Below are positions 59,592 to 64,000 of a stretch of 64,000 nucleotides of DNA, piece after piece. How positions within the stretch are numbered: position 1 is the stretch's first letter; the number at the start of each line of letters is the position of its first letter. The DNA is taken from NCBI RefSeq assembly GCF_003966695.1, contig NZ_AP018827.1:682001-746000 (forward strand), given 5' to 3'. The notes under the pieces are model-generated. The model was given only the letters and a program-made list of their open reading frames with translations. It did not search any database and had not been told where the DNA came from. The DNA comes from Asticcacaulis excentricus. GTDB taxonomy: Bacteria > Pseudomonadota > Alphaproteobacteria > Caulobacterales > Caulobacteraceae. Position numbers and translations under genes: made by a program.

Positions 59592-61169
59592 TCAGCCTGT
59601 GCCCGCCAGAGGTTCGAGAACGCTCAGATGATCCGCCTCCTGCGCTGGTTTGTCCCAGCGGATGCGGCTGATACGTGGGAAGCGCAGAGCGAAGCCGGAC
59701 TTGTGGCGCTTGGACCGGTTGACCGCATCGAAGGCCACTTCAAACACCAGTTCTTTCTTCACTTCGCGCACCGGCCCGAAGCTGTTGAGCGTGTTGTGGC
59801 GCACCCATTTGTCGAGGTCTTTCAACTCGGCGTCGGTAAAGCCAAAATAGGCCTTGCCGATGGGCAGGAGCTGATTGCCGGACCACAGACCGAAGGTGAA
59901 GTCCGAATAGAAGCTCGAGCGTTTGCCCGATCCGCGTTGCGCGTACATCAGTACCGCATCGACCCGCTTGGGGTTGATTTTCCACTTGTACCACGGTCCC
60001 GTCGGTCGCCCGGCGACGTAGGCGCTGTCGCGGCGTTTCAGCATCAGGCCTTCGATGACTGAGGCGTTATCGACGCTGGCGCGCAAGGCCTCCAGTTCGG
60101 CAAAATCGCCATAGGGCAGTTGCGGCGACAAACGGATGCCGTCGGGGTGGTGGCGCTCAAGGGTGGCCTGCAACAGGGCGCGACGCTGGTCATAGGGGCA
60201 GGCGCGCACGTCCTCGCCCTCCAGAAACAGCACGTCATAGGCCACAATCGCCGCTGGATAGTCGGCCATATATTTTGCCGAAGGGGCCTTGCGCCCCAGC
60301 CGCTGTTGCAGATCGTTGAACGTCCCCGTCTCTTCGCCGCGCTGCACCAGCAGTTCGCCATCCAGCACCGCATGAAAATTCAGATGCGCCAGAACGTCCG
60401 GAAACGACCCGGAAATATCGTCACCGGTGCGCGTAAACAGGGCGCGACCGATGCCCGAATGCACGACCTGCACGCGGATGCCGTCATACTTCCATTCGGC
60501 GGCATAGGTGTCGGGCGTGATCAGGGCGTGGTCCCTGACCTCCAGCGGGTGGGCCAGCATGACCGGGGTGAAGGTCAGGCGCTCGCTGACGACCGGTTCC
60601 GGCCCCCGCCCTTCCAGCCAGTCAAACAACGGTTGATAGGGCGGGTCTATGCCATGCCACAGGCTCTCGATGCGCTCGACCGGCTGATCACCGAATTTCG
60701 CCAGCACCTGCTTGAGCAGGCGCGCCGACACACCGATACGCAGCGCCCCGGCCCCGATCTTGAGCAAAGCCCAGCGTTCGGGCGAGGTCAGCCGATCGAG
60801 CAACGCTGCCACATAGTTGGGCAGTTGCGCTTTGGGCGTATGGCGCAAGGCCTCAACCAAATCATGCAAAGCTGGCAGGTCGCTCTGTTCGGCTTCTGGC
60901 GCAGGCCACAGATGGGCGACGGTTTCCGACAGTTCGCCGACATAGTCGTGGCTGAGGGCCAGAAGCGTTGGATCGACCCGCGCGCGGATCAGCTCCAGAA
61001 CCATTGCGCGCCGGAAATTGGGCAGGGACAGGTCGCCGGCGATGATCGCCACCGCATAGCCGCGGTCAGGATCGGGCGTGGTACGCAGATAGTCGAGCAG
61101 CAGCCGCGTCTTGCCCAGCGTCGATGGCTCGTAATAGAGGCTTTCCAGCAGACGGGAAAAGGCTTTCAT
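59592..61169 (-). CDS. ATP-dependent DNA ligase
   Basis: A 525-residue ligase. The nucleotidyltransferase motif EWKYDGIRVQVV places the adenylated lysine at K227; VLDGELLV is motif III, GLMLKRRDSAYVAG motif IV and WYKWKINPK motif V. The N-terminal about 200 residues form a DNA-binding domain, and the end has the RISRIRWDKPAQEADHL tail of this type. It is the partner of the MBL nuclease whose stop it overlaps (ATGA), as in the ligase-associated repair group. It would seal DNA breaks independently of NAD-dependent LigA. Confidence 0.93.
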   Translation of the reverse strand: MKAFSRLLESLYYEPSTLGKTRLLLDYLRTTPDPDRGYAVAIIAGDLSLPNFRRAMVLELIRARVDPTLLALSHDYVGELSETVAHLWPAPEAEQSDLPALHDLVEALRHTPKAQLPNYVAALLDRLTSPERWALLKIGAGALRIGVSARLLKQVLAKFGDQPVERIESLWHGIDPPYQPLFDWLEGRGPEPVVSERLTFTPVMLAHPLEVRDHALITPDTYAAEWKYDGIRVQVVHSGIGRALFTRTGDDISGSFPDVLAHLNFHAVLDGELLVQRGEETGTFNDLQQRLGRKAPSAKYMADYPAAIVAYDVLFLEGEDVRACPYDQRRALLQATLERHHPDGIRLSPQLPYGDFAELEALRASVDNASVIEGLMLKRRDSAYVAGRPTGPWYKWKINPKRVDAVLMYAQRGSGKRSSFYSDFTFGLWSGNQLLPIGKAYFGFTDAELKDLDKWVRHNTLNSFGPVREVKKELVFEVAFDAVNRSKRHKSGFALRFPRISRIRWDKPAQEADHLSVLEPLAGTG

Positions 61170-62176
61170 TCCGCGTCATCCTCGTAGCCGATCAGGTGCA
61201 GGGCGCGGGCCTTAAGCCCCATCTGCGTCGCCTGATGCACCAGCGCGTCGTCGCGGCCGTGCGTCACCCACACCTCCGGCGCGCCGACATCTCTCAGGGT
61301 CTCGATCAGTTCGTCCCAATCGGCATGGTCGGAAATCACCAGCGGCAGTTCGACGCCCTTCTGTTTGGCGCGCGCCCGTATGCGCATCCAGCCGGAGGCC
61401 GCCGCCGTCAGCACCTCCGGCAGGCGCCGTGACCAGCGGTCCTTGAGCGCCGAGGGCGGACACAGGACGATTCTCCCCGCCAGAGTCCGGGCGTTTTCCG
61501 CCGTCACCGGCGCCAAGGCCCCCAGATCGACCCCAAGCGATTGATAAAGGTCGCACAATCGCTGCATGGCGCCGTGCAGATAGAGGGTTTCGACATAGCC
61601 CGCCGCGCGCAGGGCGCAGATGACGCGCTGACACTTGCCCAGAGCGTAGGCCCCAACGAGGTGACAGCGGTCCGGAAACTGCCGCAGCGAGGCCAGCAAG
61701 CGCGCAATCTCGTCCCCCAAAGGCGGATGGCGAAACACCGGCAGGGCAAAGGTCGCCTCGGTGACAAACACGTCGCACGGCACCGGCTCAAACGGCACGC
61801 AGGTGGGATCGGCCCGGCGTTTGTAATCGCCGGAAAAGACGATGGTGCCCCCCTCATATTCGAGCCGCGCCTGCGCCGAACCCAAAATATGTCCCGCCGG
61901 GTGCAGGCTGAGGCGCACGCCATTGAGGTCAACGATTTGCCCATAGGCCAGCGGGTGCTCGGCCTCGCTGAAATGGTTGTCGCCATAGCGGCTGCGCATG
62001 ATGGCGAGCGTTTCCGGCGTGGCGAAGACGTGCTGATGACCGGCGCGGGCGTGATCGGCGTGGCCGTGCGTCACGACGGCGCGTTCGACCGGCTGCATGG
62101 GGTCGATAAAGAAGTCACCGGGCCGGCACCATACGCCTTGCGGCCGCACTTCGATCCAGTCACGCGGGTGGGTCAC
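61166..62176 (-). CDS. Ligase-associated DNA exonuclease (metallo-beta-lactamase fold)
   Basis: A 336-residue MBL-fold nuclease. THGHADHARAGH (36-47) is the metal motif, LHPAGHILGSAQARLEY and GDYKRRADPTCVPFEPVPCDVFVTEATF are the beta-CASP-type motifs, as in ligase-associated exonucleases related to Artemis/SNM1. It ends in GYEDDAE. It is coded upstream of the ligase with a 4-bp overlap and divergent from the Lhr-type helicase. Confidence 0.92.
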   Translation of the reverse strand: MTHPRDWIEVRPQGVWCRPGDFFIDPMQPVERAVVTHGHADHARAGHQHVFATPETLAIMRSRYGDNHFSEAEHPLAYGQIVDLNGVRLSLHPAGHILGSAQARLEYEGGTIVFSGDYKRRADPTCVPFEPVPCDVFVTEATFALPVFRHPPLGDEIARLLASLRQFPDRCHLVGAYALGKCQRVICALRAAGYVETLYLHGAMQRLCDLYQSLGVDLGALAPVTAENARTLAGRIVLCPPSALKDRWSRRLPEVLTAAASGWMRIRARAKQKGVELPLVISDHADWDELIETLRDVGAPEVWVTHGRDDALVHQATQMGLKARALHLIGYEDDAE

Positions 62177-62251
62177 TGATCACCCCGGCGGTCCTGAACG
62201 TAACAGGCGGCATAACTGCCTTTTTATGACCGTTCACGTTAAAAGCGTCCC

Positions 62252-64000
62252 ATGACGATACCTGATGCCTTCCAGTCGTGGTTTAGTTCGCAAGGCTGGA
62301 CCCTGTTGCCGCATCAGCGTGAGATGACGGCGCGCTTTGCTGCCGGGCGCTCGACGCTTCTGACCGCGCCGACCGGCACCGGAAAGACGCTGGCGGGGTT
62401 TCTGGGGTCCCTGATTGATATTACGCAGACGCGGCCAAACGGTTTGCATACCCTGTATATTTCGCCGCTGAAGGCGTTAAATTACGATATCGAACGCAAT
62501 GTCACGGCAATGATTGAGGCGCTCAGCCTGCCCGTGCGTGTGGAAAGCCGCACGGGGGATACGTCGCCATATCGCCGCCAGCGCCAGCGCGCTAACCCGC
62601 CGCATATCCTGCTGACGACACCGGAATCGCTGATGCTGCTGCTCTCCTATCCGGAGGCCGCACAGATGTTCGCTACGCTGAAGGCCGTCATTATCGACGA
62701 AATCCATCAGGTGGCGGCGTCGCGTCGCGGCGACCTCATCGCGCTGGCACTGGCGCAGCTTGAGGCCTTCAGCCCCGGCTTTTGCCGCATTGGGTTGTCG
62801 GCCACGGTGGCAGAGCCTGAGCGGTTCTGCGACTGGCTGGGGCACGAGGATAACGCCGTTGACCCTCTCGACAGCCGCACCCTGGGCATGGCCGAGGCCG
62901 CACCGGAGGTCACCATACTGCCTACGCACAAAGCGCCGCCCTATAATGGCTTCATGGCGCAATACGCGGTGCCGGAAATCCTGTCCGAAATCGCAAAGGC
63001 GCGCACCGCCATCGTCTTCGTCAATACCCGCGCGCAAGCCGAACTGTTGTTTCAGTTCCTGTGGGAGGGCAATGAAGAGGCGCTGCCCATCGCTATCTAC
63101 CACGCCTCGCTGACGCGCGAGATGCGCCTGAAGACCATCAGCCTGATGGCCGCCGGCAAGTTGCGGGCATTGGTCGCCACCTCGGCCATCGAACTGGGCA
63201 TCGACTGGGGCGATGTCGATCTGGTCATACAGGTCGGGGCACCCAAGGGCGTCAGCCGCCTTTTGCAACGCATCGGCCGGTCAAACCACCGCGTCGATGT
63301 GCCGTCAAAGGCCTTTCTGTGCCCGGCCAATCGCTTTGAGGTGCTGGAATGCGAAGCGGCCATTGCCGCGATCCGCGCCGGGAAACTCGACGGCGATGTC
63401 CCCCAGCCGGGGGCGCAGGACGTACTGGCGCAATTCATCCTCAATGCGGCGTGCAGCGCACCGGTGAGGCCCGAAGCCCTCTATGCCATTGTCCGGACTG
63501 CGTGGTCCTATCGCGACCTGAGCTATGCGCAGTTCGAGACCCTGTTCCGCTTTGTCGTCGATGGCGGCTATGTGCTGCGCAATTACGATCGCTGGCACCG
63601 CCTGAGCGAAACCGAACAGGGGTGGATACCGGCCTCCGCCCAGATCGCCCGCCGTCATCGCCAGAATATCGGCGTCATTATCGAGGCCGGAAAGCTCAAG
63701 GTGCGGCGTCTGCACGGGCGCGGCGGGAAATATCTGGGGGAAATCGAGGAACAGTTCGGACAGTCCATGCGACCCGGCGATACCTTCTTCTTCGCCGGTG
63801 AGGTGCTGGCCTTTGAGCGCATCCACGACATGACGCTCGATGCCCGCCCCAGTGCCGCCAAAGAACCATTATTGCCCACCTATTCCGGCGGGCAGATGCC
63901 GCTTTCGACCTTCCTGGCCGACGGGGTGCGCGGCCTGTTGCAGTCGGAGGCGACGCTTGGCGAATTGCCCGGCGAGGTGCGCGACTGGCTGAGGCTGCAA
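62252..64000 (+). CDS. Ligase-associated DEAD/DEAH helicase (Lhr-type), 5' part
   Basis: The frame stays open from ATG 62252 to the window edge, giving 583 residues without the end. Superfamily 2 motifs: HQ (Q-motif-like, PHQREMT), Walker A APTGTGKT (39-46), DEIH (149-152), GLSAT, LVATSAIELGIDWGDVDLVIQVGAPK and LQRIGRSNHR. It belongs to the large Lhr family, here the form linked with an ATP-dependent ligase and an MBL exonuclease for DNA repair. In related genomes a metallophosphoesterase follows; that would lie outside the window. The 75 bp between it and the exonuclease hold the divergent promoters. Confidence 0.93.
   Translation, partial: MTIPDAFQSWFSSQGWTLLPHQREMTARFAAGRSTLLTAPTGTGKTLAGFLGSLIDITQTRPNGLHTLYISPLKALNYDIERNVTAMIEALSLPVRVESRTGDTSPYRRQRQRANPPHILLTTPESLMLLLSYPEAAQMFATLKAVIIDEIHQVAASRRGDLIALALAQLEAFSPGFCRIGLSATVAEPERFCDWLGHEDNAVDPLDSRTLGMAEAAPEVTILPTHKAPPYNGFMAQYAVPEILSEIAKARTAIVFVNTRAQAELLFQFLWEGNEEALPIAIYHASLTREMRLKTISLMAAGKLRALVATSAIELGIDWGDVDLVIQVGAPKGVSRLLQRIGRSNHRVDVPSKAFLCPANRFEVLECEAAIAAIRAGKLDGDVPQPGAQDVLAQFILNAACSAPVRPEALYAIVRTAWSYRDLSYAQFETLFRFVVDGGYVLRNYDRWHRLSETEQGWIPASAQIARRHRQNIGVIIEAGKLKVRRLHGRGGKYLGEIEEQFGQSMRPGDTFFFAGEVLAFERIHDMTLDARPSAAKEPLLPTYSGGQMPLSTFLADGVRGLLQSEATLGELPGEVRDWLRLQ

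Noticed and set aside
1-64000. tRNA or rRNA genes
   Set aside because: I looked for T-loop-like GGTTCGAATCC and conserved rRNA stretches in the gaps and saw none; a covariance-model scan would settle it.

Overview
The window is GC-rich bacterial DNA whose gene content fits an alphaproteobacterium of the order Caulobacterales; Asticcacaulis is my best guess, by inference only. Pointers are the block SPOR protein-nagZ-scpA-scpB-tatA-tatB-tatC-serS, a roughly 275-residue Caulobacter-type flagellin with an exact CtrA box (TTAA-N7-TTAA) upstream, Tat-exported plant-cell-wall enzymes, and a compact VirB secretion locus.

Layout. 1-15.6 kb is a saccharolytic region: the end of a GH94 phosphorylase-like gene, a GH127 beta-L-arabinofuranosidase, a PL10 pectate lyase, a receiver-domain protein, a palindromic Fur-like box between two small genes, a three-domain GH18/NodB/GT2 membrane protein, a PL1 pectate lyase, and a divergent group of ribokinase against a DUF2608 protein, nucleoside hydrolase and RhaT-like symporter. 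15.9-20.7 kb holds a DszB-like protein, an M20 amidohydrolase, a cysteine-desulfhydrase-like PLP enzyme and a Tat lipoprotein intradiol dioxygenase. 20.7-28.5 kb is a tightly coupled virB1-2-3-4-6-9-10-11 operon with no virB5, virB7, virB8, coupling protein or relaxase. 28.7-32.1 kb is a DUF1800/DUF1501 pair.

32.3-34.8 kb has galU and a phosphomannomutase, followed by an IS5-type remnant. 35.7-40.9 kb is a second polysaccharide operon (DUF5695 plus a second GH127). 41-43.7 kb is a copper-resistance operon. 43.9-47.5 kb has an MFS transporter, a LacI regulator and a porin, all on the minus strand. 47.6-50.6 kb has a lipoprotein, a double-receiver protein, a candidate small RNA, and flagellin. 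50.7-57.8 kb is the housekeeping block from serS to the SPOR protein. 58-64 kb has a hypothetical gene, a CPBP protease, and a repair group of ATP-dependent DNA ligase, MBL exonuclease and Lhr-type helicase; the helicase runs off the right edge.

How parts work together. The pectate lyases, GH127 enzymes, GH94 protein, LacI/MFS/porin unit and sugar kinases would break down and import pectin and arabinan side chains. Six or seven exported enzymes carry twin-arginine signals, and tatABC lies in the same window. The most interesting non-coding features are a minus-strand small-RNA candidate with promoter, three hairpins and an exposed TCCTCCC; two families of 124-129 bp palindromic repeats that abut or contain gene stop codons; and a roughly 39-residue, low-GC insertion inside seryl-tRNA synthetase.
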